NCBI GenBank assembly: GCA_041394885.1
Contig: JAWKHI010000003.1
Location: 248,001 to 312,000, forward strand
Length of the DNA: 64,000 nucleotides
Direction: 5' to 3'
Origin: DSOI01 sp041394885
Lineage (GTDB): Bacteria > Acidobacteriota > Terriglobia > Bryobacterales > Bryobacteraceae
A program made the position numbers and the translations under genes. Shown in pieces: positions 36,296 to 45,551 of the stretch (position 1 is its first letter; each line of letters starts with the position of its first letter). The notes under the pieces were generated by a model. It did no database searches. It was not told the origin of the DNA and was given only the letters and a program-made list of their open reading frames with translations.

Positions 36296-37645
36296 GTGAC
36301 GAAGAGATTGCTCGGGCTTTTGTTGCTCGCCGCCTGCGGACACGTTTTCGCCCAGAACATACGTATCCGGACCACCATGGGCGACATTGACGTCACCCTG
36401 CTTCCGGATTCAGCGCCCCTAACGGTCCAGAACTTTCTCAACTATGCGAACAAGGGCGCGTACAACAACTCCTTCTTCCACCGGTCCGTATCGAACTTCG
36501 TCGTACAGGGAGGCGGGTTCAAATGGGCCGACGGTACCTCGATGCCCATTCCCGAGGATCCCCCAGTCAAGAACGAGTACCGGTTGTCCAACGTCCGCGG
36601 GACTCTCGCCATGGCCAAGCTGGGCACCGGGCCCGACACAGCCACCAATCAGTGGTTCTTCAACCTCGGGGACAATTCTGCGAACCTGAACAACCAGAAC
36701 GGCGGTTTTACCGTGTTCGCGCGGGTTGCCAACAATGCCAGCCTCGCCATCATGGATCGCCTCGCGCGGGTCCCCACCTACGATCTGGGGTCGCCGTTCG
36801 ATCAAATCCCACTCGATGGCTACACTGCCGGAAGCACGGTCGCCGAGAGCAATCTGCTCCGTGTTCTCTCGATCACCACTCTCGAGTCGCCCTCCATCTC
36901 GCTCAACGGCGTCCAGACGGCATCTGCATTCGGCGGCTTCTCCTACGGTTCCCCCGGTTCCTACATCGAAATCTATGGCGGCAATCTCTCTGGCGGCGAA
37001 TCGCGCGCATGGGCCGACACCGATTTTCGAAATGGCGGCGCGCCGCGGACGCTCGAAGGTGTCAGCGTCACCGTGAACGGCGTACCGGGGTACGTGGCCT
37101 TCATCAGCCCCGGGCAGGTGAATGTGCAGATTCCCGAGGGCGTTCCCACGGGCGGGCCGGTGACCGTCGCTGTGCTTTATCGCGGAACCACCAGTGAACG
37201 GGTCCAGTTTGAGATCCGCGAGTTCGCACCGGGCCTGCTTGCGCCCGCTTCCTTCAAGGCCGGTGAGCGCCAATACGTGGCCGCGGTGCATGCCAACGGA
37301 TCCTTCGCCGCCAACGGCCAGTTCGCCAACCTCCCTGCCGCTCCCGCGGCTCCCGGCGAAACACTCGTTTTCTACGGCACCGGGTTCGGACCCGTTGCTC
37401 CGATCACCATCCCCGTGGCCGGACAGGTTGCCACCGGCGCCACCCGGATCCGCGCCCCGGTCGAGTTCCGCATTGGCGACGCAGTCGCCGAAGTCAGCTA
37501 TGCCGGATTCGTACCGGGCCTCGTCGGTGTCTACCAGTTCAATGTGAAAGTTCCTGACGCCACGCCCACGGGCGACGCTCCGGTTCGGGTTACCGTCGGT
37601 GGCCAAGCCTCCGAGCAGACTCTAGTGTTGCCGGTGCAGCGCTGA
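36296..37645 (+). CDS. Cyclophilin-type peptidyl-prolyl isomerase fused to Solibacter C-terminal domain
   Basis: 449 residues from a GTG at 36296. A signal peptide (KRLLGLLLLAACGHVFAQ) is followed by a cyclophilin domain at about residues 22-195 (TMGDIDVTLLPDSAPLTVQN, SFFHRSVSNFVVQGGGF, NQWFFNL, FTVFARV). Residues about 215-449 match the Solibacter-type C-terminal domain (TIGR03437): GSYIEIYGGNLSGG, VTVNGVPGYVAFISPGQVN, LVFYGTGFGPV, GLVGVYQFNVKVPD. Exported cyclophilins catalyse proline isomerisation during folding in the envelope. The C-terminal domain is of unknown function and strongly suggests the Solibacter lineage. Divergent from the rhodanese operon; its 3' end overlaps the next gene by 24 bases tail to tail. 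Confidence 0.9.
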   Translation: MTKRLLGLLLLAACGHVFAQNIRIRTTMGDIDVTLLPDSAPLTVQNFLNYANKGAYNNSFFHRSVSNFVVQGGGFKWADGTSMPIPEDPPVKNEYRLSNVRGTLAMAKLGTGPDTATNQWFFNLGDNSANLNNQNGGFTVFARVANNASLAIMDRLARVPTYDLGSPFDQIPLDGYTAGSTVAESNLLRVLSITTLESPSISLNGVQTASAFGGFSYGSPGSYIEIYGGNLSGGESRAWADTDFRNGGAPRTLEGVSVTVNGVPGYVAFISPGQVNVQIPEGVPTGGPVTVAVLYRGTTSERVQFEIREFAPGLLAPASFKAGERQYVAAVHANGSFAANGQFANLPAAPAAPGETLVFYGTGFGPVAPITIPVAGQVATGATRIRAPVEFRIGDAVAEVSYAGFVPGLVGVYQFNVKVPDATPTGDAPVRVTVGGQASEQTLVLPVQR

Positions 37646-38992
37646 CGGCGTCCACCGCGCCCTGAGCTCCGGCTTGGTGTCGATCAAGATCTCCCGGATT
37701 GCTCGCCGGTCCTGCTCCCGCAGGCTCGCATACGCCTTGTCGTTCGCTTTGCCATCCAGCACCTCGCCCAGCCTGCGGTAGATGTAGTCTTTCGCCGGAC
37801 CCGGCAGCGCGTCGAACGCTTCCGTGTAGACCAGGTAGCTCATCGGATAGCGGAATAGGCGCGTGTCCATGTCGAGGTCCCGCAAGGACCGGCCTTTGGA
37901 ATCGCGCGGGCCCATCTTCGCAAACTCGCGGGCAAACTCCGACGTTCCCCTCACCGGGCCCGCCAGCGGCGCCTCCTCAGTGAACAGCATGTACTTGAGC
38001 AAAACCTCCGACGTTCCGTGTATCCGGCGGCGCGTCGAATCGGACCATTCGTGCAACGGCCGTCCGAGAGCCTTGTTGATGCCTTCCTGCTGGCTGATTG
38101 CCACACGCGTTTCGTAACTCACCCGCGTAATCAGGTTGTGCATCGTCACTTGATGCGCCAGCACCATGTGCGCCACCAGATCGCTGTGTACAGAGGCGTA
38201 CATCGACAGATCGGTACGGTCTCCGAGCGAGGTCACGTTCGCTCCCGCTTCGCGGTCAATCTCATCCGGCTTCGTCTTGTCGATCACGATCGCATTGCCC
38301 ATATGCCGCGCCTCGCCGTGCGTGCCGGTGATGAACCATCCGCCGAACCGCTCCGACAGCGGACTGCTGTGATCGGTGTGAAAGGACCCGCCGTTCAGTT
38401 GCGGAAATCCCTCGCCATCGGGGAACACGCTCCGCACCAGATGCCCCGGCACGCCCAGCGTCTTCGGCGACGCGTGACACTGCAGACATTCGTCGTGGCG
38501 GATGAACTTCGGTTTGTCCACCGGGCGCTGATCGAGCGTGTAGAAAACGCCGCCTTTGTCCGGGTCCACCGTAGACACCTCCACCACGTCCCCATGCTTC
38601 ACCCAGCCGATGTAGACGTCGTCGTTGAAATACAGCGCTCGCGGGGCCGACGGGGAGATCAGGTTCTGCTGGAAGCTCGTCTTGGAAAACACGAGAGTCT
38701 GGGACGAAACCCGAATCCCGAGATTGGCCAGAACGGAAAGCAGGTACCCGTTCGGCTCCCGCCATTCCAGTTGCGCATCGCCGTGATCCAGCCGCGTCTG
38801 CAACCGGCCCACGGGATCGTTCCGTGTGATGGTGGGATAGCGGATGGCGTCGTCCTCGAGCGGCATCAGGAAAGACCCTGACAGTGCCGACGCCTGTCCC
38901 CACGCGGCTTCTGGGAGCGCTACAAGGAGGAGCGCCGCCAGCGGCACTACCGCCGCGGCGCGAAAGCGAACAGTGCTCAGCAAAACGCTCAT
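37622..38992 (-). CDS. Exported single-heme c-type cytochrome-like protein
   Basis: About 456 residues from the ATG at 38992; the open frame to 39136 overlaps the Rrf2 gene and has an implausible Arg-rich composition. A signal peptide (VVPLAALLLVALPEAAWG) precedes a region of unknown fold with one heme-binding motif, CLQCH, at about residue 170. Other conserved-looking segments are LYFNDDVYIGWVKHGDVVEV, FGGWFITGTHGEARHMGN, and LVAHMVLAHQVTMHNLITR. It starts eight bases after the Rrf2 stop, so the two form an operon and the regulator probably controls it. I do not know a named function; a periplasmic redox role is inferred from the heme motif. Confidence 0.7.
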   Translation of the reverse strand: MSVLLSTVRFRAAAVVPLAALLLVALPEAAWGQASALSGSFLMPLEDDAIRYPTITRNDPVGRLQTRLDHGDAQLEWREPNGYLLSVLANLGIRVSSQTLVFSKTSFQQNLISPSAPRALYFNDDVYIGWVKHGDVVEVSTVDPDKGGVFYTLDQRPVDKPKFIRHDECLQCHASPKTLGVPGHLVRSVFPDGEGFPQLNGGSFHTDHSSPLSERFGGWFITGTHGEARHMGNAIVIDKTKPDEIDREAGANVTSLGDRTDLSMYASVHSDLVAHMVLAHQVTMHNLITRVSYETRVAISQQEGINKALGRPLHEWSDSTRRRIHGTSEVLLKYMLFTEEAPLAGPVRGTSEFAREFAKMGPRDSKGRSLRDLDMDTRLFRYPMSYLVYTEAFDALPGPAKDYIYRRLGEVLDGKANDKAYASLREQDRRAIREILIDTKPELRARWTPSALHRQH

Positions 38993-39000
38993 TGCGCACC

Positions 39001-39438
39001 TCACGCCCGGACGCACGCCGCTTCGCACAACGGACGCACGCCGCCTTCTCCGCCGGCCAGATCGGCCAACGTCACCTCGCGGAACGAACGCTCGATCGCC
39101 GCCAGCGCGTCGTCCATCTTGCGATGCAGGGGGCACAACTTTCCCCGATGCGCCTCCAGGTTGAGCGGGCAGGTGTGGATCCGCTGCAGCGGATCCACCG
39201 CGTTCACAATCTCGAGGATCGTCAGGTCACCGGCTGGTTTGGCTAGTTCGAATCCACCGTGCTTTCCCCGCGAACCATGCACGATGCCCGCCCGGCCCAG
39301 GGACTGGAGAACCTTGGAAAGATACCCCGCCGGAACTTGTGTCGCGCGGGCGATGTCGCTGGTGGTCTGTGGCTCGGCGCCGGATTCCGCCAGCCAAACG
39401 GCTGCCCGGAGCGCGTATTCGGTGGTCTGAGAAAACAT
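39001..39438 (-). CDS. Rrf2 family transcriptional regulator, probable Fe-S sensor
   Basis: 145 residues. The N-terminal winged helix-turn-helix is typical (MFSQTTEYALRAAVWLA, IARATQVPAGYLSKVLQSL, GGFELAKPAGDLTILEIVNA). Two Cys at residues 90 and 102, in HTCPLNLEAHRGKLCPLH, are placed like the outer two of the three NsrR/IscR cluster ligands; the middle Cys is absent. A 2Fe-2S or redox-sensing role is therefore possible but not certain. It precedes the cytochrome gene in an operon. A perfect palindrome upstream (39461-39476) is a likely autoregulatory operator. Confidence 0.85.
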   Translation of the reverse strand: MFSQTTEYALRAAVWLAESGAEPQTTSDIARATQVPAGYLSKVLQSLGRAGIVHGSRGKHGGFELAKPAGDLTILEIVNAVDPLQRIHTCPLNLEAHRGKLCPLHRKMDDALAAIERSFREVTLADLAGGEGGVRPLCEAACVRA

Positions 39439-39460
39439 CCGACCCCATTATATGGATATT

Positions 39461-39476
39461 TGGACAAAGATGTCCA
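39461..39476. promoter_or_regulatory. Palindromic operator TGGACA-N4-TGTCCA in the rrf2/hemD intergenic region
   Basis: The perfect inverted repeat TGGACAAAGATGTCCA lies in the 65-base divergent intergenic space, 22 bases upstream of the Rrf2 start and 28 upstream of the hemD start. Its size and location fit a dimeric winged-helix regulator binding its own promoter. A TATGGATATT run just left of it could be part of the Rrf2 promoter. Binding by the adjacent regulator is inferred. Confidence 0.55.
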
Positions 39477-39503
39477 GAACTGATTTTGCGACACTGGTCT
39501 CCG

Positions 39504-40311
39504 ATGGCCTTCCACGGACTCCGCGTTCTCAGCTTCGAAAGCCGCCGCGCCCCTGAGATCGAAACCCTCATTCGGAAGCATGGCGGCCAGCCGTTCGTCG
39601 CCCCCTCGGTTCGTGAACGCGCCGCGCCGGAGTCCGGACCTGCCTTCGATTTCGCCCGGCGCCTGACCGCGGGCGAGTTCCAACTTGTTGTTTGCATGAC
39701 CGGTGTTGGACTCGAGTTCCTGGCGGAAACGTTGAAGCCAAGCCTGTCTCTGCCTGAGCTTTCCGCCGCTTTCTCCCGCGTGGTCCGTCTCGCTCGCGGA
39801 CCCAAGCCGTCCAGTGTTCTACGCCGATGGGGCATCCCCGCCGACATCGTTGCGCCGGAACCGAACACATGGCGGGAAATCGTAGCCGCCGTGGGGCCGC
39901 GCACCGAAATGTCCATCGCCCTCCTCGAGCATGGACGCGCCAATGCGGATCTGGAAGCCGCCCTCGTTGGCCAAGGCAGGAACGTTTCCACGTTTGCCAT
40001 CTACCAATGGGATCTTCCCGAAGACACCGGCCCACTCGAAGAAGCAGCGCGAAGAATCGCCGCCGGCGCGTGCGACGTGATTCTGTTCACATCCTCCATT
40101 CAGTTGGAGCATCTGCTCGCGGTGGCTCATCGGGATGGGGCTTCGCGAAGCCGTTCTGGCAGGACTGCGTCGCGTCGTGGTCGCCTCCATTGGCCCCATC
40201 ATGACCGAAGCCTTGGCCTCCTGCGCCATCACACCCGCCGTCACTCCGGAGCATCCCAAAATGGGCCAATTGGTCCTGGCCGCCGCCGGATATTGCGAAC
40301 GAACCCGCTGA
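39504..40311 (+). CDS. hemD: Uroporphyrinogen-III synthase, frameshifted near its 3' end
   Basis: Starts at ATG 39504. The sequence follows HemD: GLRVLSFESRRAPEIETLI, VVCMTGVGLEFL, PEPNTWREIVAA, VILFTSSIQLEHLLAVAHR. At about 40131-40135 one extra G throws the frame out. Removing it restores the expected end (GLREAVLAGLRRVVVASIGP, EALASCAITPAVTPEHPKMG) and a TGA at 40311. The uninterrupted frame instead continues as Arg-rich nonsense to 40373. HemD closes the tetrapyrrole ring in heme and cobalamin synthesis and is normally essential for both, so a real knockout is unlikely and an error is the better explanation. Convergent with the ADOP gene. Confidence 0.8.
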
Positions 40312-40312
40312 C

Positions 40313-42805
40313 CTACTCATACCGCAGCACGCGAAGAGGACTCATCGATCCCGCCCGCCGCGCCGGCAGGTAACCTGCGCCCAACGCTACCCCTGCCAGC
40401 AGGATCGTCGCCCCGGCGACAATCGCGATATCGCCCGTCGACACACCGTACAGTTGCGACCGGACATAGCGTGCGAGTCCAAAGTACACGGGCAGCGCCA
40501 CGGCGACACCGATTCCCACCAGCAACGCCACCTCCCGTAAAACCATCCCCGCGATGCGCACGCCGTCTGCGCCCAGCGCCATCCGGATCCCGATCTCGCG
40601 CGAACGCTGCGCCACCGTGTACGTCATCACTCCGTACAGCCCGATCACCGCCAGAAGCGTGGCCAGTAATCCGAATGCCGCAGACAACCCGGCGATCAGC
40701 CGCTCGGTGGTGAGGGACCGGCTGATCTGGCGGTCCAGCGTCCGCATCCCGTACACCGGTAGTCCGGGGTCCATCCCGTGCACGATCTGACCCAGCGATG
40801 CGAAGAACTGATCGGGGTCGGCCGCGGTTCGCGTGTAGAACGTCACCTCCATCACATAGGGCACCTGGGCGAATGGCACGAACACTTGCCTCGGCACTTC
40901 CTTGCGCAGATCCTCGTATTTCAGGTCCGAGACAATACCGACGATCTCGATATCGGTCTTGGTGCCCGGATTGCCACCCATTCCGATGTGGCGGCCAAGC
41001 GCCCCGCCCTTTGGGTAGTATTTTTTCGAAAACGACTCGTTCACCACGCACACCTTCGGCGACTTCATCGCGTCTGCCTCCGTGAACTCGCGTCCGGCCA
41101 CCATCGCCGCCCGCAGCGTCTTGAAGTAACCGGGACTGATGAAATTGAAATGCGGATTCATCGCTTCTCCCGGAGCGGCCTGATAGCCTTCCGCCGTGAT
41201 CGTCGAATCCCACTCGTTGCCGTCAAGCAGCCGCATGATGGAGAAGGCCGACGTCTCGGCGCCCGGCATCGCGCTCACGCGCTCGGCGAGCGTGCGATAG
41301 AACAGGCGCGTCCGTTCTTCGTCATATCCATTGGCGCGAGGGTCGATTTGAAAGGTGATCAGCCGGTCGGTGGCGAAGCCAGGATCCACATCCCGCAAGT
41401 TCGCCAGTGTACGCACGAACAGTCCGGATGCGATCAACAGCAGCAGCGAAAGCGCCACCTGCGCCGCCACCAGCCCTTTCCGTAGCCTTGCGTGGGACCC
41501 CGCTCCCGATACCGACCCCGACTCGTCCTTTAACGTGGATGCCACGCTCTGCCGTCCGGCCTGCAGCGCCGGCGCCAAACCGAATAGGAGCGCCGTCGCC
41601 AACCCCACCAGTGCGGCGAAAATCAAGATCCTCGGCTCCGGTGACGCATGGATGGTCAGCGCTGTCTCGTCCGCCGTGAACATCGCCAGTAATGCCCGCA
41701 CCAGCAGCGTGCTCAACCCAACGCCCAGCGCCGTCGCAAGGCCAGCCAATAACACGCTCTCCGTCAACAACTGGCCCGCGATGCGTCCCTTGCTTGATCC
41801 CAATGCCAACCGCACCGCGATCTCTTTCTGCCGCGCCGCCGCCCGCACAATCAGCAGGTTCGCCACGTTGGCGCAGGCGATCAACAGCACCAGTCCCGTC
41901 AGCGCCATCAGCACGTACAATGGCGTTTCGAGGAATCGCCGGTATTGCGATCTTCCGGTTGCGCCCGGAAAGACCTCCATCCGGGAACTGAGGAACTGAT
42001 TCCGCGTGTACTCGGTGGTGTTGGCGAAGGCGGCGTCCTTCACTTCGTCCTCGATGATCCGCCGATAAAGCGGACCCACCGCCGCCTTGGCCTGCTCCAT
42101 GCTCACGCCGGGTTTCAACCGCGCGAAAACGTTCACCCACCGGCCGCGGCGGTTCTCCAGGGTGTAGAAGTTCGCGAACAACGGCATCAACGGCTGATAC
42201 ATCATCAGCGGAACGAATACCTTTACCTGCTCACCCACTTCCACTCCGAAGAAACCCTTGCGAGCCACGCCCACCACCGTCATCTTCTGGTTATTGAGCA
42301 CGAGTTCCTTGCCCACGATGTCCGGATCCGCCGCGAAACGCGATTGCCAGAATTCATGGCTTAGCATCACCACCGGATGGCCGCCAGGCGTCTTGTCATC
42401 GTCAGGCGTGAACGTCCGCCCCGGCGCCGCGCCCACCCCCAGCACCTGAAAGTAATTACCGGAGACCAACTCGCCCCGGATGCGCTCGGTGCGGCCGCCG
42501 TGGCCCATGCTCAGGCTGATGCCGAACCGGCATAGCACGCCGGAAAAGACCTCGCCGCGATCGCGAAAGTCCTTATACATCGGGTACGACATCGCGTTCG
42601 ACCCCGTATTGCTGCCGTAGTGCGATCCGCGCGCCGCCAGTTGCACCAGTTCCCCCGGTTGTTCCACCGGCAACATACGCAGCAGGATTTGGTCGAGCAG
42701 GCTGAAGATCGCTGTGTTGGCCCCGATGCCGAGGCTCAGCGAGAGCACGGCGATCGCAATCAGGCCGGGGTTTTTTCGAAGAGAACGGATGGCGTCGCGC
42801 AGCAT
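40313..42805 (-). CDS. ADOP-type ABC transporter permease (MacB/FtsX family)
   Basis: 830 residues from the ATG at 42805; the frame continues to 42901 but that would overlap the sialidase gene. The first membrane segment (KNPGLIAIAVLSLSLGIGAN) and the following MacB periplasmic domain are typical. A central FtsX unit (LMALTGLVLLIACANVANLL), a second periplasmic domain, and a final FtsX unit ending GAGYLPARRAGSMSPLRVLR complete the duplicated architecture. ADOP (acidobacterial duplicated orphan permease) proteins are abundant in this phylum and often lack an adjacent ATPase, as here. Likely role: membrane-potential-independent export or envelope signalling; substrate unknown. Confidence 0.9.
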   Translation of the reverse strand: MLRDAIRSLRKNPGLIAIAVLSLSLGIGANTAIFSLLDQILLRMLPVEQPGELVQLAARGSHYGSNTGSNAMSYPMYKDFRDRGEVFSGVLCRFGISLSMGHGGRTERIRGELVSGNYFQVLGVGAAPGRTFTPDDDKTPGGHPVVMLSHEFWQSRFAADPDIVGKELVLNNQKMTVVGVARKGFFGVEVGEQVKVFVPLMMYQPLMPLFANFYTLENRRGRWVNVFARLKPGVSMEQAKAAVGPLYRRIIEDEVKDAAFANTTEYTRNQFLSSRMEVFPGATGRSQYRRFLETPLYVLMALTGLVLLIACANVANLLIVRAAARQKEIAVRLALGSSKGRIAGQLLTESVLLAGLATALGVGLSTLLVRALLAMFTADETALTIHASPEPRILIFAALVGLATALLFGLAPALQAGRQSVASTLKDESGSVSGAGSHARLRKGLVAAQVALSLLLLIASGLFVRTLANLRDVDPGFATDRLITFQIDPRANGYDEERTRLFYRTLAERVSAMPGAETSAFSIMRLLDGNEWDSTITAEGYQAAPGEAMNPHFNFISPGYFKTLRAAMVAGREFTEADAMKSPKVCVVNESFSKKYYPKGGALGRHIGMGGNPGTKTDIEIVGIVSDLKYEDLRKEVPRQVFVPFAQVPYVMEVTFYTRTAADPDQFFASLGQIVHGMDPGLPVYGMRTLDRQISRSLTTERLIAGLSAAFGLLATLLAVIGLYGVMTYTVAQRSREIGIRMALGADGVRIAGMVLREVALLVGIGVAVALPVYFGLARYVRSQLYGVSTGDIAIVAGATILLAGVALGAGYLPARRAGSMSPLRVLRYE

Positions 42806-42873
42806 AGTGGTTCGACGGCGTGCGTCGAAAAACGTACTACGAACTTCCAGCCACGCGGGTTCCTTTTTTGCGC

Positions 42874-44070
42874 CTACCGAGCGTCGCCCGCCTTCACCCA
42901 CTCCAGGTTGAAATGCGCGTGTTTGATACTCTTGCCGGCTTTGTCGAAATAGCTATAGGTGGCGTGCAACGAGCCGTCCTGGGCCTGGATCAGAGACGGA
43001 TAGTGATACGATCCTCCCTCGGTCAGTTCCAGATGGCGCTTCCATTGCCAGGACACACCTTCATCGGTGGAGATCGCCACCGCCAGGGAATGCCGGCCCT
43101 TCTCGGTGTCGTTGTAAATCAACGCCCATGCGCCATCCCGAAGAGTGATCACTTCCGCTCCCGATCCCGGATTCGGCAGGTTCGAATCCCGCACTTCAGA
43201 CCACGTTACGCCCTCGTCGCGCGATTCTGAAACCAGAAGCCGCTTCGGCGGCGGACCGTTGTCGCGCATATACGCCACCAGCGCCCCGTCCTTCTTTCTC
43301 GCGATCGTCGCCTGAATACCGCCCAGGCTGACCAACGGTTCGCTCGTGGACCATGTCTTGCCGAAATCGTCGGTGATCGCCATCAGCGAATAGCTGTAGC
43401 CGTCTGAATAGAGAGGGACGAGGATCCGCCCCGAAGGCAGTTCCACCGGATGCGCCCGCGGCATCCAACCCATCCGCGAGAAGTACTTGTCCTTGGCGTG
43501 ACCGGCCAACTTATCAAGATACGCCGCGCCCCGCGCCCCGCCATCGGCCGATTGCCGCAGCCGCCCGATCGCTTCCAATGACTTCGCTTCGAAGTTTCGC
43601 GGCACGAACAATAGTGGCTCCGATACCTCCCATCGCGACGGGAGTTTCGGACCCCGCCAATCACCCGGCGCCGTAATCAGCACCTTCGATATCGCCGTGT
43701 GCCATTCGTTGGCCACGATGATCGGCCACACTACCCACAACCGCTGCTTGGAATCCACAAACGCCGCCGGGTTGCAGTCGGGAAATCCCGGCGTGTCGGC
43801 CAGCGTGCCCCGCGGCGTCCAGCTTCGGCTGCCTTTCGACAATCTCGATGCTTCGATGATCACGTCGTCGGCGGTGCGTTCCCCGGATCCGTGATACCAC
43901 ACCGCCAAAAGGTCCCCGTTCGGCAACTCCACCACAGACGACGCGTGGTTGTGCCACTTCTCTTGCGGGAAGATCAGCTCCGAAGTCAGGAACGCCGTCT
44001 CGGCGTGCGCCACCGGCGCCAGCAACAGGGCCGCGATGAAATTGTGCAATGTGAGCCGCATTGCAAACAT
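42874..44070 (-). CDS. Exported sialidase / BNR-repeat glycoside hydrolase-like protein
   Basis: 398 residues with a signal peptide (LHNFIAALLLAPVAHA) and a GAGG ribosome site before the ATG at 44070. Three Asp-box motifs mark a six-bladed sialidase propeller: ITDDFGKTWSTS, ESRDEGVTWSEV, and ISTDEGVSWQWK. Further features: HNHASSVVELPNGDLLAVWY and IQATIARKKDGALVAYMRDNG. BNR_2 family members hydrolyse or bind sugars; sialic acid as substrate is not established from sequence. It sits seven bases after the SDR gene in a minus-strand group. Confidence 0.82.
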   Translation of the reverse strand: MFAMRLTLHNFIAALLLAPVAHAETAFLTSELIFPQEKWHNHASSVVELPNGDLLAVWYHGSGERTADDVIIEASRLSKGSRSWTPRGTLADTPGFPDCNPAAFVDSKQRLWVVWPIIVANEWHTAISKVLITAPGDWRGPKLPSRWEVSEPLLFVPRNFEAKSLEAIGRLRQSADGGARGAAYLDKLAGHAKDKYFSRMGWMPRAHPVELPSGRILVPLYSDGYSYSLMAITDDFGKTWSTSEPLVSLGGIQATIARKKDGALVAYMRDNGPPPKRLLVSESRDEGVTWSEVRDSNLPNPGSGAEVITLRDGAWALIYNDTEKGRHSLAVAISTDEGVSWQWKRHLELTEGGSYHYPSLIQAQDGSLHATYSYFDKAGKSIKHAHFNLEWVKAGDAR

Positions 44071-44076
44071 TGTCCT

Positions 44077-44850
44077 CTATGTCTCGAAGCGCCGCCCGGC
44101 CAGCAACCCGCCGTCGGCCACCGCCACCGTCCCCGTCACGAAAGACGATTCCTTCGACGCCAAAAACAACGCATATTGCGCCACTTCCACCGGTTCGCCG
44201 ATTCGTCCCAGCGGATACATTTCGCGCAAGCGCGCGAAACCCTCCGGAAAGCGATCCCAGTATTCCATGCACGTTTCCGTCGCGATGGTGCCGGGGCAAA
44301 TGATGTTGGATCGGATGCCCTCCGCCCCATACTCGGCCGCCGCCAGCCGCATCATCGAAATCAGGCCGCCCTTGGCGGCCGTGTACGCCGTCTCCCCAAC
44401 GCCGTAGAGCGCATTCACGCTGGAGATGGTCACGATGCTGCCGCCTCCGCGCAGTCGCATGGAGGCTACCGCCCGCCGCGTACACAGGAACGGACCCTTG
44501 AGGCACACCGCGATCGTACGGTCCCACACCTCCTCGTCCAAGTCCCCGATCGTCGTGTCTCCGGTTGACCAGTAGGCGTTGTTTACGAGAATGTCGATCC
44601 CCCCGAATCGCTCCTCCGCGCGGGCAAACAGCAGATCCACCGATTCAGCCACCGATACGTCGCAGCGAACCGCCATCGCGGCGCCACCGCGTTCACCGAC
44701 ATTGCCGCTGATGGCGTTCGCCGCGTCCAAGTCGATATCGGCGATCACTACTTTCGCGCCTTCTTCCGCGAAAAGTTGCGTGATCGCCGCCCCGATGCCG
44801 CGGCCTCCGCCGGTGACAATCGCAACCTGCCCCTCCAGCCGTCCCGGCAT
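44077..44850 (-). CDS. SDR family NAD(P)-dependent oxidoreductase
   Basis: 257 residues of the classical short-chain dehydrogenase fold. The cofactor motif is VTGGGRGIGAAITQLFAEEG, with an Asp in VVIADIDLD that favours NAD. DILVNNAY is the NNAG-equivalent motif. The catalytic Ser lies in TISSVNALYG, followed by Tyr-x-x-x-Lys in AYTAAKGG, and a PG loop in NIICPGTIATET. The substrate cannot be read from sequence; the operon partner is a sialidase-like protein, which hints at sugar metabolism. Confidence 0.88.
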   Translation of the reverse strand: MPGRLEGQVAIVTGGGRGIGAAITQLFAEEGAKVVIADIDLDAANAISGNVGERGGAAMAVRCDVSVAESVDLLFARAEERFGGIDILVNNAYWSTGDTTIGDLDEEVWDRTIAVCLKGPFLCTRRAVASMRLRGGGSIVTISSVNALYGVGETAYTAAKGGLISMMRLAAAEYGAEGIRSNIICPGTIATETCMEYWDRFPEGFARLREMYPLGRIGEPVEVAQYALFLASKESSFVTGTVAVADGGLLAGRRFET

Positions 44851-44860
44851 CGCGCCTCCT

Positions 44861-45516
44861 CTATTGCACGCAACCGCATCGGGCGGCGCGTGCGTAGTCT
44901 CTTAACTCCGGCGGCGCGCTGGCGCCGTTTTGGCCGTTCAAATACTCATCCACCGCTGCTTCCACCGCGGCCGGGTGGTGATGGTGCCAGTGGCCCAATC
45001 CATGCAAGGCGCTCTCCTGGCAGGCCTCATGCGCGATCGAAAGAATGTCCTTCATCGAATCGAGGAACTCTACGTCCAGACGGTTAGGGTCCAAAGGATT
45101 GGGGAAGGTCGCGCCACCCAACAATCGAAATCCCACCACATATAGCAGGACATGTTCAAGGGCGACCCTCCTTCGCTCCGATGCCCCAGGGCGCGCGAAC
45201 ATCGCCGTGCAAAAAGGTGCCGGAACAACATCGGGAAGGAGCGGATCAGCCGCTGCCGTATGGCCCACTCGATTCCCTCATCCGCCAGGGCCCCAAACAC
45301 ACCGGAACCTCCGCCCAGATACCAGAAGGCCTGGTTGAGTGAGTGATCTTCGCAGCGGCTGAGATACTCGAGCGGATGCTCGAACACATCGCTTAAGCGC
45401 GCAAGCGTCGCGCCGCACGGCCGCGTCCGCCGGTCCACCTCCGCCGGCCACTCGAAGTAGGACTTCGCGGGCTGCCCAAACACCAGTTGGATCCACTCCG
45501 TATCCACGTCCGGCAT
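44861..45516 (-). CDS. Conserved hypothetical protein, frameshifted (two open pieces of one gene)
   Basis: Two overlapping open frames, 45070-45516 and 44861-45268, are parts of one gene. The first gives the N-terminus up to LNMSCYMWWDF; the second resumes with RLLGGATFPNPLDPNRLDVE and ACQESALHGLGHWHHHH. Inserting one base near 45124-45130 (TTCG to TTCCG) joins them into about 218 residues. The CYMWWD and ACQESALHGLGHW motifs recur in a family I have seen in soil bacteria but cannot name. The His cluster and conserved Cys suggest metal binding; no function is known. Ten bases precede the SDR start, so it may lead that operon. Confidence 0.6.
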
Positions 45517-45551
45517 GGACCGATTATAGCCGCCTGCTATCCTGATCCACG

